A DNA stretch of 64,000 bases from Reinekea sp. G2M2-21 (GTDB lineage: Bacteria > Pseudomonadota > Gammaproteobacteria > Pseudomonadales > Natronospirillaceae), in assembly GCF_015687175.1 (NCBI RefSeq), contig NZ_JADPQG010000001.1:124001-188000 (forward strand). Direction: 5' to 3'. The translations under genes were made by a program, and so were the position numbers. The notes below the pieces were generated by a model that saw only the letters and a list, made by a program, of their open reading frames with translations, had not been told where the DNA came from and ran no database searches. This document shows positions 1 through 8,214 of the stretch, piece after piece (positions within the stretch are counted from its first letter, which is position 1; each line of letters opens with the position of its first letter).

Positions 1-3000
1 AAGGGATCGCCATCGATATCTCGCGCTGAAAGCCGTGCTTTCCAGGCTCGGTAAATTTGCCCGGTTGGTAGGGCGTTGGTGGTGATCTCTGGCAAGTCGT
101 TAACTTCCATCACCTGTAAGTAAAGTGTTTCAGTGTTGCTGTCGGTTTCTCCATCATTCACGGTTACGTCAATGGCCAAATCACCAAACCAGTTGGCCGC
201 CGGAATGATTTCATTGCCCGCTACCTGATAATGTTCGCCTCTGGCGATATTCAGCGTGAAGGTTTCGTCATCCGGGTCAACGACAGTGAGAATTTCTGCA
301 CTGACAAACAGCGAACTGTCCTCCAGAATCTGTTGCGGGATCAGTTTTGCAATAACCGGGGCGTCATTGATGCTGTTAACCGAGACCTGCAATGCCCAGG
401 TGTTGCTGACGGCATCGCCATCTGAAACCTGTACCGGAATCGATAGTGTGCCGAAGAAGTTAGCCGCCGGAACCAGTTGCGTACCACTGATCTGGTAGTG
501 TTCGCCAGGTAGCACCTGCAGCGTAAACCTGGTTGAATCCGGGTCGCTGATACTTAGCAGCTCAGTGGACATGGTTAATGTGGTGTCTTCGTCGATAGCC
601 AAGGTTTGTTGCGCGGTGATCTCTGGCGCATCGTTTACGGCGAGCACGGAAACCTGAGTATAAAACAGGTCACTGTTTGCGGTGCCATCGTTCACCTGCA
701 CCGGTACGGTCAGTGTGCCGTTGAAATCCTGGTCCGGTGTGACGGTATTACCGCTCACACTGTAGTGATTACCGCCCGACACAATCAAACTGAATTCATT
801 TGAGTCAACATCGGTAATGGTGAAAACGTTGGTGGTCAGCGTCAGCGAAGTGTCTTCTGGGACAGATAAATTCTGTTGCGCATTGACGGCAGGTGCGTCA
901 TTAACCGCCGTTACGGTCACCTGCGCGTTAAAGACATTGCTCAATTCAATGGTGTCGCTGATCTGCATGGGGACCGTTAAGGTGCCAAAGTAGTTAGCAT
1001 CCGGAATCAGCTCATTGTTAATGATCTGATAGTGGGCACCCGTTTGCGCAACCAGTACAAACTCATCGGAGTCAACATCACTGAATTCCAACAGAGCAGG
1101 AGTCAGTGGCAGCGAACTGTCTTCATCGATTCGCAGAGTAGTTTGCCCCGTAACAACTGGTGGGTCGTTCTTTGGTAATACCTGGATGTCCAGAACATAG
1201 GTGTTACTGGTCAGGAGGCCATCGCTGACCGTTACCGCTACGTTCAGCGTGCCATTGAAGTTATCGTCGGGCGTCAGGGTGTTGCCTGTCAGCGAGTAGT
1301 TCGCGCCAGTTGACGCTTGTAAGGTGAATTCAGTGTCATCGACATCGCGTATGGTCAACAAGGCTGGGCTTAGAGTAAACGGTGCTTCTTCTTCAATATT
1401 CACCAAGACCTGGCCGATAATTTCTGGTGCATCGTTTATCGCAGTGACTGTGGCCTGTGCGACAAAGATTGCGCTGCTGGCAGCACCGTCGTTGACGGTA
1501 ACTTTAATCGCCAATGGTCCGAAGTAGTTCGCGGCTGGGATAATCTTGTTGCCGATAAAGTCGTAGTGGTCACCGGCTAAAACAGTCAGGGAAAAAACAC
1601 TGGAGTCGACATCCGTAATGGTGAAATCGTTAACATTCAACACTAGGCTGCTGTCTTCAGCCAGACTTAAGTTGCGTTGTGCGGTTACTTCAGGTGCATC
1701 GTTTACCGCATTGACCTGCATTTGCAGCGCGAAAGACGGCGAAGTCGCCTGGCCGTCGCTAACGGTGACGGGAACCGTGAGCACGCCATTGAAGTTTGCT
1801 GCTGGCGTAATCGTTAAGCCAGACACAGTGTAATTGTTGCCGTTTTCGGCTACCAAAGTAAATTGACTGGAGTCGACATCGCGGATAGTCAGCATGTTGC
1901 GATTTAATGTCAGGCTGCTGTCTTCATTGATGGCCAAAGATTGTTGCGACACGATGACCGGCGCGTCGTTTACCGCGGTGACCGTAATAGACGTAGTGAA
2001 TACTCCACTGTTATCGAAACCGTCATTTACCTGCACAGGCACGCTCAGTGTGCCGACAAAATCTGTTGCTGGTGTAATGCTGTCGCCGTCAACGCTGTAG
2101 TTTTCTCCATCATCAATAACCAGAGAAAAGTTAGACGAATCCAGATCCGAGATGATGAAGTTCGCCGCAGTCAATGTCAGGCGCGTATCTTCAGGGGTTG
2201 ATAGTGGCCGTTGCCCGGTGATGACTGGTAAGTCATTCACGGACGTGACGGTTAATGCAACTGTAAACGGCTCTGAGGTGTATTCTGCATCGCTCACCGT
2301 CACTGGAATCGACAGTGTGCCAAAAAAATTTGCGTCCGGTATAACCGTTGTACCCTCAACCTGATAATGGCTGCCAGCTGCGACCGACAAGGTGAGTTCG
2401 TCGGGCGTTTCATCGGTAATGATCAGATCGGCTAAAGACAGCGTCCATTGGCTGTCTTCTGGAATGCTCAGCGTTTGTTGGCCGTCAATCACCGGAGCGG
2501 CGTTGCGGGTAGACTGCCAGCCGAGGTCTTCCAACATAGCGACCGCCAATTCCGTTTCCGGAACTGAACCGCGTAAATCCAGGTTCATAATCTGCAACGG
2601 TCTTGAGCTTTCGTGTACGTGTTGGCCAGTTAATGCAGGGGCATTGTAACTGCGAGAAAACAACAGAATTGCATCACTTGTGCGACTGTTGGCGATCTGT
2701 TCTGCCGCCAACCATGATTTTTCGCCTTTAAAAGCAAGATTCATGGAATCGTGCGCAACGTCTGCCACTTGCGTAGCCGTCATGTCGCTGAGCATTTTAT
2801 TCGATTTTTCAGATTTCAGGTGCAACCAGTAAATGTCGTTGTAGCCGTTGTAACGCTCACCGGTCATCAGGTTGCCCAATGTGTGCAGACCCAGACCGTG
2901 CGCGATTTCCTGCAGCGTTTCGAAGTAGAGGCTGTACTCATAAAATGTGTAACTGGCGTCATAGCCCAGATACCATTTCGCACAAACGCTGTTGGTAATC

Positions 3001-3401
3001 ATCTTACTGTTGAAGCGGATGGTGATGTCCGGGCTGTTGGGTTGCAAATCCGTCCCTGCCAGCGCATTGGCCAGAGCAATGGGGTAGTAAGTATTCGCCA
3101 GCGGCGCGTTAGGGAAATTCATGACCGCTGGCGCCGGCTGTGTATCGACATGCGTGTTATAGGAGTAGCTGCAGGTTAGCTTTACCGCAGCGATATCGAG
3201 CTCAATCGGCACAGGTGAGCGAACAGAATCGGCCCAGAAAGTCACTGCATCCAGCATGATGGATTGCATCGTGCTGTTATAAAGAGGGTCAATATTGACG
3301 TGGAACGTGCTGCCTTTGCCCTGAACCACACTTTGTGCAGACGCAAGCGGGATGCACAAAGCAACCAGACCAACGATGAAAAAGTGTTTGAGATGATGCA
3401 T
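1..3401 (-). CDS. Giant secreted repeat protein, cadherin/Ig-like repeats (3' end outside window)
   Basis: Reads continuously from the ATG at 3401 to the window edge, so at least 1133 residues are present and the C-terminus is missing. Residues 1-22 are a signal peptide ending ASA. Residues ~25-290 resemble the globular head seen in some secreted zinc-peptidase-like proteins, with an EIAHGLGLH segment at 165-173. The usual HExxH reads QEIAH (164-168), so the first zinc-binding His appears to be Gln. From about residue 300 there are nine cadherin/Ig-like units of exactly 89 residues, each marked by VNDxPVI, an NEDSSLTL-like turn and an SDxDSSxF segment. The last visible part (PEITTNALPTG, then DIDGD) looks like the start of a He_PIG-type Ig domain. 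Likely an exported or surface calcium-binding adhesin-like protein; the role is inferred. No partner gene is visible because the downstream side is cut off. Confidence 0.85.
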   Translation of the reverse strand, partial: MHHLKHFFIVGLVALCIPLASAQSVVQGKGSTFHVNIDPLYNSTMQSIMLDAVTFWADSVRSPVPIELDIAAVKLTCSYSYNTHVDTQPAPAVMNFPNAPLANTYYPIALANALAGTDLQPNSPDITIRFNSKMITNSVCAKWYLGYDASYTFYEYSLYFETLQEIAHGLGLHTLGNLMTGERYNGYNDIYWLHLKSEKSNKMLSDMTATQVADVAHDSMNLAFKGEKSWLAAEQIANSRTSDAILLFSRSYNAPALTGQHVHESSRPLQIMNLDLRGSVPETELAVAMLEDLGWQSTRNAAPVIDGQQTLSIPEDSQWTLSLADLIITDETPDELTLSVAAGSHYQVEGTTVIPDANFFGTLSIPVTVSDAEYTSEPFTVALTVTSVNDLPVITGQRPLSTPEDTRLTLTAANFIISDLDSSNFSLVIDDGENYSVDGDSITPATDFVGTLSVPVQVNDGFDNSGVFTTSITVTAVNDAPVIVSQQSLAINEDSSLTLNRNMLTIRDVDSSQFTLVAENGNNYTVSGLTITPAANFNGVLTVPVTVSDGQATSPSFALQMQVNAVNDAPEVTAQRNLSLAEDSSLVLNVNDFTITDVDSSVFSLTVLAGDHYDFIGNKIIPAANYFGPLAIKVTVNDGAASSAIFVAQATVTAINDAPEIIGQVLVNIEEEAPFTLSPALLTIRDVDDTEFTLQASTGANYSLTGNTLTPDDNFNGTLNVAVTVSDGLLTSNTYVLDIQVLPKNDPPVVTGQTTLRIDEDSSLPLTPALLEFSDVDSDEFVLVAQTGAHYQIINNELIPDANYFGTLTVPMQISDTIELSNVFNAQVTVTAVNDAPAVNAQQNLSVPEDTSLTLTTNVFTITDVDSNEFSLIVSGGNHYSVSGNTVTPDQDFNGTLTVPVQVNDGTANSDLFYTQVSVLAVNDAPEITAQQTLAIDEDTTLTMSTELLSISDPDSTRFTLQVLPGEHYQISGTQLVPAANFFGTLSIPVQVSDGDAVSNTWALQVSVNSINDAPVIAKLIPQQILEDSSLFVSAEILTVVDPDDETFTLNIARGEHYQVAGNEIIPAANWFGDLAIDVTVNDGETDSNTETLYLQVMEVNDLPEITTNALPTGQIYRAWKARLSARDIDGDP
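94..2504 (-). repeat. Nine tandem 267 bp units encoding 89-residue cadherin/Ig-like domains
   Basis: The recurring block equivalent to VNDAPVI begins (plus coordinates) at 94, 361, 628, 895, 1162, 1429, 1696, 1963, 2230 and 2497. Every spacing is 267 bp with no insertion or deletion. The nucleotide sequences of the units have diverged, so length is conserved while sequence is not. Confidence 0.9.
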
Positions 3402-3601
3402 AGCAAAAACCTGAATAAGAGACATCGATCACAATACAGGTGTGAATTGGGCGGGCAAAAATGAAGCTAAGATTCCTTTGGAAAGTGTGAACTGAACACC
3501 GTTATCAAGGATTATTGACGCACGAAAATGTCAAAAAACCGTTTATTTGGTCTTGGCTGCATAAATTCGTCAAAAAAAATGAGATAGCATTGAACGAGGT
3601 T

Positions 3602-3628
3602 CAAAGGCCTTCTCAAGCAAGGCCTTTG
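3602..3628 (-). terminator. Hairpin after the DUF502 gene
   Basis: A perfect 10 bp stem (CAAAGGCCTT with AAGGCCTTTG) and a 7-base loop lies 19 bp past the stop of the minus-strand DUF502 gene. A run of T in the minus direction follows only about 23 bases later, so this is a probable, not canonical, intrinsic terminator. Confidence 0.5.
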
Positions 3629-3646
3629 TGTTTGCCGGGCCGGGCT

Positions 3647-4261
3647 TTAGCGATTGTGCTTTACCAGTGTGGGGTCCGTTTGGGAGATACCTGCGGTGAG
3701 CATGAAACGCATCGCGTCTTCGAATGGCCAGTCGACATAAATGAGGTCTGACTTCTTTACCAAGGTAGTGACCCCCGCGACCTGATAACTTAATTGCATG
3801 AGCACCGGTACCCATTCTTCAGCGGGGTAGCTTTCCGTCAGAACCTCGCTGACCGGTGTTGGTACGGCAGCGGCGGTGACGAAACCCACGACATAACTGT
3901 CATTGGCCTGCTTCACTAACACCGTTTGCCGGTGGTGCGGTGTTTTAGCATCACTGATGACCAATGAGGCCATGTCTTTAATAGCCCCGTGTACGGTTTT
4001 AAACAGTGGGAACCTCAGCACTTGCGCTTCCAGCTTTTGATACAGCCAGAAAATCGGGCTGACACTGAATGCCAGCCCCACCACGAGTAACAGACCAAAA
4101 ACCACCAGGAAACCAGTGGCCTGCCAAGGTTCTTGAATGCCCACCAACCCCAGCATGGCCAAGCCAATGTCGTTCAAGCCCACACTAATCGACCAGAATA
4201 TCCACAAGCTGAGTGCCATTGGCAGAATGCGCACAATACCCCGGGTAATGACTTTATGCAT
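3647..4261 (-). CDS. DUF502 family inner-membrane protein
   Basis: A 204-residue protein of the DUF502 family, which has no assigned biochemical function. I chose the ATG at 4261 (MHKVITRG) because it places the first membrane segment (LPMALSLWIFW) near the N-terminus as is usual for the family. An upstream in-frame ATG at 4300 would add 13 residues, and neither start has a strong ribosome site. A second hydrophobic segment (FLVVFGLLLVVGLAF) follows, then a SPIFW/YQKLE stretch and a cytoplasmic-looking domain with the LFKTVHGAIKD motif typical of the family. It stands alone between the giant repeat protein and the divergent PEP-CTERM-like gene, so context does not suggest a pathway. Confidence 0.85.
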   Translation of the reverse strand: MHKVITRGIVRILPMALSLWIFWSISVGLNDIGLAMLGLVGIQEPWQATGFLVVFGLLLVVGLAFSVSPIFWLYQKLEAQVLRFPLFKTVHGAIKDMASLVISDAKTPHHRQTVLVKQANDSYVVGFVTAAAVPTPVSEVLTESYPAEEWVPVLMQLSYQVAGVTTLVKKSDLIYVDWPFEDAMRFMLTAGISQTDPTLVKHNR

Positions 4262-4546
4262 AACGTTCGCTCTATAGGGTGAAAAATTGCGGGTCATCAT
4301 AATTTTTCACATTAAAAGGTGACAGTGCCTTTAGTCGGGTGTGTTGACACTCGTGCCTTTTAAAAAGGGAAAGAATGTCAGACTTCTTTACAGTCATGGA
4401 GTAGGTATACAGGCCAATGGCGCTGAAGCCCTTTGAATTAGAGGCTTTCTTAGATTTGGTGCGAAGCTTGCCTTATTTTTAATATTCCAATATGGAATAA
4501 AATCGACTAACTAAACTAAGACTTATAACGTATCTGGACTTTTTTA

Positions 4547-5437
4547 ATGAAACACTACTTAAAAGGAATCGCCGTTCTGGTTATGAGCGGCTTCAGCATG
4601 GCCTTTGCACTGCCTCTGAACGATTACAACCTCATTTTGTTCAGTGATTACGATTTCCAAGGAGGCGACGTTGAAGGTAAAACGTTGGTGGGTGGCAACC
4701 TGAATGCCAGCGGCTTTGGCACGGTGTTTGGCTCCGATGCGCCTAGTTTTGGTAATACCTTAACCGTGGCAGGCGATGTGAATGCCACCAATCTCACCGT
4801 TGAAAATGGAAACCTGCTGTACGGTGGTGCGTTAAACGTCAGTAATGTCAACATGAATGGCGGTGGCTCGGTAACCCAAAGTAATGGAATAGACCTCAGT
4901 TCTATTCAGTTTGAGCTGCAGCAGGCGTCGCAAGGGTTCAGTGCACTGGGTACGAACGGTGTTTACGACACAGCAGCCAAAACCCTGCAATACTCAGGCA
5001 GCGATGCGACAGCCATTTTTAATGTCTCCGCGAGTGACTTGTTTGCCCAAAACACCAGTTTGCGGCTGAATTCTGGATCTGCTCAAAACGTGGTTATTAA
5101 TGTTTCTGGGAAAAACATCACCGCCGGTGGCGGCACCAATCTGGTGGATGGCTTTCGGCACAGCGATATTGGCGCTGGTAACATTTTGTGGAATTTCTTT
5201 GAAGCGGAAACGATCGACTTTAATAACCTGGCCATGTTTGGCTCTGTGTTAGCCACGTCTGCGGATTTGCGTGGAGGTGCCGTTTTTGATGGCGCCGTCG
5301 CGGCGAACTCCTATGTTGGCGCTCGAGAGTTCCATAACTTTTTATATAGCCCGCCCAGTGTGAATGTGGATGAACCAACCACGCTGGCAATGCTATTGGT
5401 AAGTTTAGTTGCGCTGGTGCGCCGCCGTAAAGCCTGA
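4547..5437 (+). CDS. Choice-of-anchor A protein with PEP-CTERM-like sorting tail
   Basis: 296 residues. A signal peptide covers residues ~1-21 (ends SMAFA). Residues ~24-255 match the choice-of-anchor A domain: an NDYNLILFSDYDF opening, then VGGNLNASGFG, with many N/G-rich beta-strand turns. The C-terminus has the tripartite form of an exosortase substrate: a short motif (DEPTT in place of the usual PEP), a hydrophobic helix (LAMLLVSLVALV) and a terminal RRRK cluster. Such proteins are exported, processed by exosortase and often linked to exopolysaccharide or flocs; that role is from family knowledge. No exosortase or other biosynthesis gene is in the window, and the D for P substitution in the motif is unusual. 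A factor-independent terminator follows at 5455. Confidence 0.85.
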   Translation: MKHYLKGIAVLVMSGFSMAFALPLNDYNLILFSDYDFQGGDVEGKTLVGGNLNASGFGTVFGSDAPSFGNTLTVAGDVNATNLTVENGNLLYGGALNVSNVNMNGGGSVTQSNGIDLSSIQFELQQASQGFSALGTNGVYDTAAKTLQYSGSDATAIFNVSASDLFAQNTSLRLNSGSAQNVVINVSGKNITAGGGTNLVDGFRHSDIGAGNILWNFFEAETIDFNNLAMFGSVLATSADLRGGAVFDGAVAANSYVGAREFHNFLYSPPSVNVDEPTTLAMLLVSLVALVRRRKA

Positions 5438-5454
5438 ATTACCCCCGGGGTCGT

Positions 5455-5492
5455 AAGCCGAAGCCGCCGCAACCGACCGGTTTCGGCTTTTT
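5455..5492 (+). terminator. Intrinsic terminator after the PEP-CTERM-like gene
   Basis: AAGCCGAA at 5455-5462 pairs with TTCGGCTT at 5482-5489 across a 19-base GC-rich loop and is followed by a short T run. Confidence 0.65.
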
Positions 5493-5591
5493 CTGCATAA
5501 AAAATAGTCAATTCCACAAAAAATCTAACCAAATCAATGATCTGGCTAGACTTGACCACCGCTCGCGTTATAATGCGCGAACTTCTGTTAG

Positions 5592-5668
5592 GGGCCTTTA
5601 GCTCAGTTGGTTAGAGCACACGACTCATAATCGTTAGGTCCACGGTTCAAGTCCGTGAAGGCCCACCA
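5592..5668 (+). tRNA. tRNA with CAT anticodon, probably tRNA-Ile2 (lysidine type), possibly elongator Met
   Basis: A complete 77-base cloverleaf: acceptor stem GGGCCTT/AAGGCCC, D-arm GCTC/GAGC, anticodon loop CTCATAA with CAT at the anticodon, T-loop TTCAAGT on a CACGG/CCGTG stem, and encoded CCA. The acceptor stem and the CGACTCATAATCG anticodon arm look more like the CAT-anticodon isoleucine tRNA (modified by TilS to read AUA) than elongator Met, but I cannot settle this by eye. The outermost anticodon-stem pair (C with T) is mismatched. Confidence 0.9.
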
Positions 5669-5692
5669 AGTATTCAGGGGGCTTTCTTGCAA

Positions 5693-5749
5693 AAGAAAGT
5701 GTCCGAAAGAAGTCCAGAAACCCGCCTTATGGCGGGTTTTTGCGTTTTT
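5693..5749 (+). repeat. Direct repeat copy 1 (tRNA-downstream terminator block)
   Basis: This 57 bp block contains the tRNA terminator: stem AACCCGCC (5719-5726), loop TTAT, stem GGCGGGTT (5731-5738), then T-rich sequence. It recurs at 14182-14238 with about three differences. The two copies bracket an 8.4 kb stretch containing transposase remnants. Confidence 0.85.
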
Positions 5750-5750
5750 T
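5719..5750 (+). terminator. Intrinsic terminator of the tRNA
   Basis: An 8 bp GC-rich stem with a 4-base loop (5719-5738) is followed by TTT and, after GCG, a run of six T. Confidence 0.85.
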
Positions 5751-5828
5751 ATTCGAAGGTAGTGTGGTGTATTTATCGCAGTAGTACATGTAATTCAGAG
5801 AATTATTGTTTTGTCGAAAGGGAATCTT

Positions 5829-7304
5829 ATGAAAAACTCAATAGTGATGTGCGTTAGTGCCTTAGTGCTCATGGCATGCCAGCCAGAAGGAGTAACCGCA
5901 CCACAGCTATCTGAACCAGGCTACGAAGCTTTCTATGTAGGGTACAACGGCTTTTATTCAACTGTCCCAGCGGCAGCCAACGAACCAGTGCTAGCAGAAC
6001 GTGGATTATTACTACTGAGCCCGACAAATCCAGTTGAGCGCTCGAACTCTTCAATTCCTTTTATTAGTGTCAATGTGGCAGATCTCGATTTTAAAAGTGA
6101 CCTGCTCAGAATAGATGTCGTAACCAATGAAGAAATTCCTGCAAGTTTGTACACGGAGCGATTCATCATTCGCGATCAACCAATTGAATACATGAACAGA
6201 ATAGGAAATGGGGTTTTCGATTTTTTTTACGAGAATGAATATGGTCGGCAAGAACACGCGGGCTGGTATTTTGCGTCAGGAGCGCCGCTACAAAGCATTC
6301 AATACAATATACATAACTTTGAATCGGATACGATGGTGCCTGAAGACGATGTCTTTCTCGAGCAGTTGAAAATTCAGCGATTTTCGATGAATGAATCTGA
6401 AGTAGCGACCTCAAAAATCATCGAGGGATTAAATAGTGGTGAGAAATGCAATATCGATTTAAGCACATCAGAAGTCAATTTAATTCCAAGCCGTGATGAC
6501 TATGGAATGTTGGTGTTATCAGGCGATGTTTCAACAGATGCTTTCACTGGAAATGTGGTTCTAAAGCAGTCGAGTGATGAACTTAACGGTGATTTACTCT
6601 CTGGTTCTCTTGTCATTTCGACGGGTAAATACGCTGGGAGTTTCCCTTTTTCACTCAGCTTTGCGAACGAAAATAAATTTTCTGCGCATCTGGATCTTAA
6701 TGGATGTGATATGTTTTTGAGCACCGAGTGGCAGAGTTTACCAGATATTTATGATGAAACTCGTTGGGAAACAGTGGCTGACATCGACTTTAGAAACACT
6801 TCGCCTTCAGAACTGTATAAGGCTGGCATACGATATAAGGGGCTGACATACGGAACTGCCCCAGTATTGAAAAATGAACCCACCATTAATGAGATAAACC
6901 TACTGCCAAACGGACTCGAGAACAACGAAGTTTCTGATCTTAAACTCATTGCCTTCTCAAATTGGCAATCAACCGATGCACAGTTTTTGTCTTATATTGA
7001 CCGTGAAGTCAGGTTGTCGTTTAAAAGCGAAGTTCAAAACTGGAATGATGCAATTTGTAATCGATTAGGCTTGAAACTCTCGCTCGAAACTCAGGCAAAC
7101 CGTGATCTGGTAGAAATTCTTACTGTTAACATTCCCGACATCAGGAACATTGGGGTGTTCTTATCAGAACCCACAAAATTACCTCCTAAACTAGATTTGT
7201 TCCGCTCAAAAATTGAAGTAATTGGCGAAGGGTGTACGGATGTTTTTGCATCAAAAGATCTAAGAATATTTTTGTCCAATTACACACTTCGTTTTTATGA
7301 ATGA
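5829..7304 (+). CDS. Hypothetical lipoprotein
   Basis: 491 residues from the ATG at 5829, preceded by AAAGGGAATCTT. An in-frame start 18 bases earlier is possible. The N-terminus is a lipoprotein signal: MKNS, a hydrophobic core, then lipobox LMAC with the lipidated Cys at residue 17. The rest has no motif I recognise; it is acidic and Asn/Ser-rich, with predicted beta-rich stretches. It begins 80 bp after the tRNA terminator, just inside the left direct repeat, so it may be cargo of the accessory segment. A lipid-anchored outer-membrane or periplasmic location is inferred; no function is assigned. Confidence 0.7.
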   Translation: MKNSIVMCVSALVLMACQPEGVTAPQLSEPGYEAFYVGYNGFYSTVPAAANEPVLAERGLLLLSPTNPVERSNSSIPFISVNVADLDFKSDLLRIDVVTNEEIPASLYTERFIIRDQPIEYMNRIGNGVFDFFYENEYGRQEHAGWYFASGAPLQSIQYNIHNFESDTMVPEDDVFLEQLKIQRFSMNESEVATSKIIEGLNSGEKCNIDLSTSEVNLIPSRDDYGMLVLSGDVSTDAFTGNVVLKQSSDELNGDLLSGSLVISTGKYAGSFPFSLSFANENKFSAHLDLNGCDMFLSTEWQSLPDIYDETRWETVADIDFRNTSPSELYKAGIRYKGLTYGTAPVLKNEPTINEINLLPNGLENNEVSDLKLIAFSNWQSTDAQFLSYIDREVRLSFKSEVQNWNDAICNRLGLKLSLETQANRDLVEILTVNIPDIRNIGVFLSEPTKLPPKLDLFRSKIEVIGEGCTDVFASKDLRIFLSNYTLRFYE

Positions 7305-7418
7305 ATAACTCTAGGGAGGCTCTGATTTTTATATATAATTTCCATTTTTTGCGCGTCAGAGTAATTGGTTTGATTTCGTTTTCTTTTATTTAGCGGTCGG
7401 TGCCGTGCTATTTGTCCC

Positions 7419-7443
7419 GGATTTTAGGTAAAACCCAAAATCC
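7419..7443. repeat. Small inverted repeat between lipoprotein gene and transposase remnant
   Basis: GGATTTT (7419-7425) pairs with AAAATCC (7437-7443) around an 11-base spacer. It may be a terminator or part of the left end of the IS remnant; no clear T run follows. Confidence 0.35.
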
Positions 7444-7473
7444 GTGCACACTAACCCTAGGCCAGCAAACTTT

Positions 7474-8100
7474 TTACTCTGAGTTGGTTGTTAATCCGGC
7501 TAATAGATACAGCCAGTTTGTGTTTTTCTGCAAACCTCGATATCGCACTTTGCTATAACCAAACTGTTGTTTGATTCGAGCGAAGCAATGTTCAACCTGT
7601 GCACGCAATGAGGATTTGATAGTCTCTATCTTTAATTCATCTGATGACATGGATTTGCGTTTGTCCGGAGGTTGATTAATTAGCCAATCCACCTCTCGGT
7701 GTTCATGTTCTGATCGTTTGTCCAAACCAAGATAACCTGCTTCACCACTGACTCGTTTTTCCTTTCCGTGAAGTAGCTGGCCACTCACGACAATATCATG
7801 CAAATTCGCTGAGGTCGTTTTGAGACTGTGGATGAGTCCAAGAACGTCATCGACATCAATGTGCATTTTCATGCCAAAGTGCCACTCGTTGCCTTTCATA
7901 GTCTGGTGAATTTCATGATCTCGTTGACCTGTTTTTTTTGTTGACGTCAGTGCTGAGATGGTGGAAGCATCTATAATGGTACCTTCTTTATACGACAAGC
8001 CTTTCTTTTCTAAATGTTGAGTCATTCGATTGGCGGTTTCAAATTTGAAGTGCAACTCAATAGCCGGATCACTGTCGCACTTGGATATTGAAAGCGCGTT
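7474..8100 (-). pseudogene. IS5-family transposase, 5'-truncated
   Basis: The open frame encodes the C-terminal ~200 residues of an IS5-type DDE transposase. Recognisable parts are the GTIIDAST segment (first catalytic Asp), STKKTGQRDHEIHQT, EWHFGMKMHIDVD, GEAGYLG (second Asp) and VEHCFARIKQQFGYSKVRYRG (catalytic Glu region). Full-length relatives are ~320 residues. Here the N-terminal DNA-binding part is absent and the frame meets a stop at 8101-8103. No clear terminal inverted repeats or target duplication are visible. It lies between a lipoprotein gene and metY and marks this segment as previously mobile. All three catalytic positions remain, but without the N-terminus it is probably inactive. 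Confidence 0.85.
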
Positions 8101-8150
8101 TTAATAATCGATTGTCTTTTTCGCGTAGTAGGGTGATCAGTAGAACCTAT

Positions 8151-8185
8151 CGGGGTTCCATGGAGGGAAAATCCCCGGAACCCCG
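8151..8185. repeat. Strong inverted repeat downstream of metY
   Basis: CGGGGTTCC (8151-8159) pairs with GGAACCCCG (8177-8185). The spacer itself contains GGGAAAATCCC. It lies 30 bp past the metY stop, so it could act as a hairpin terminator for metY, though no T run follows; alternatively it is an IS-end or REP-like element. Confidence 0.5.
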
Positions 8186-8214
8186 GTAAAGGGCTTTAAT
8201 TTCTGTTGTGGATA

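Noticed and set aside
231-3464. Many plus-strand frames over the first 3.4 kb
   Set aside because: They lie opposite one continuous minus-strand frame with signal peptide and clear domain repeats; their recurrence every 267 bp only mirrors the repeats.
5592-5668. tRNA 3' end as a classical integrase attachment site
   Set aside because: The second repeat copy does not include the tRNA 3' sequence, and no integrase gene is present; only the terminator block is repeated.
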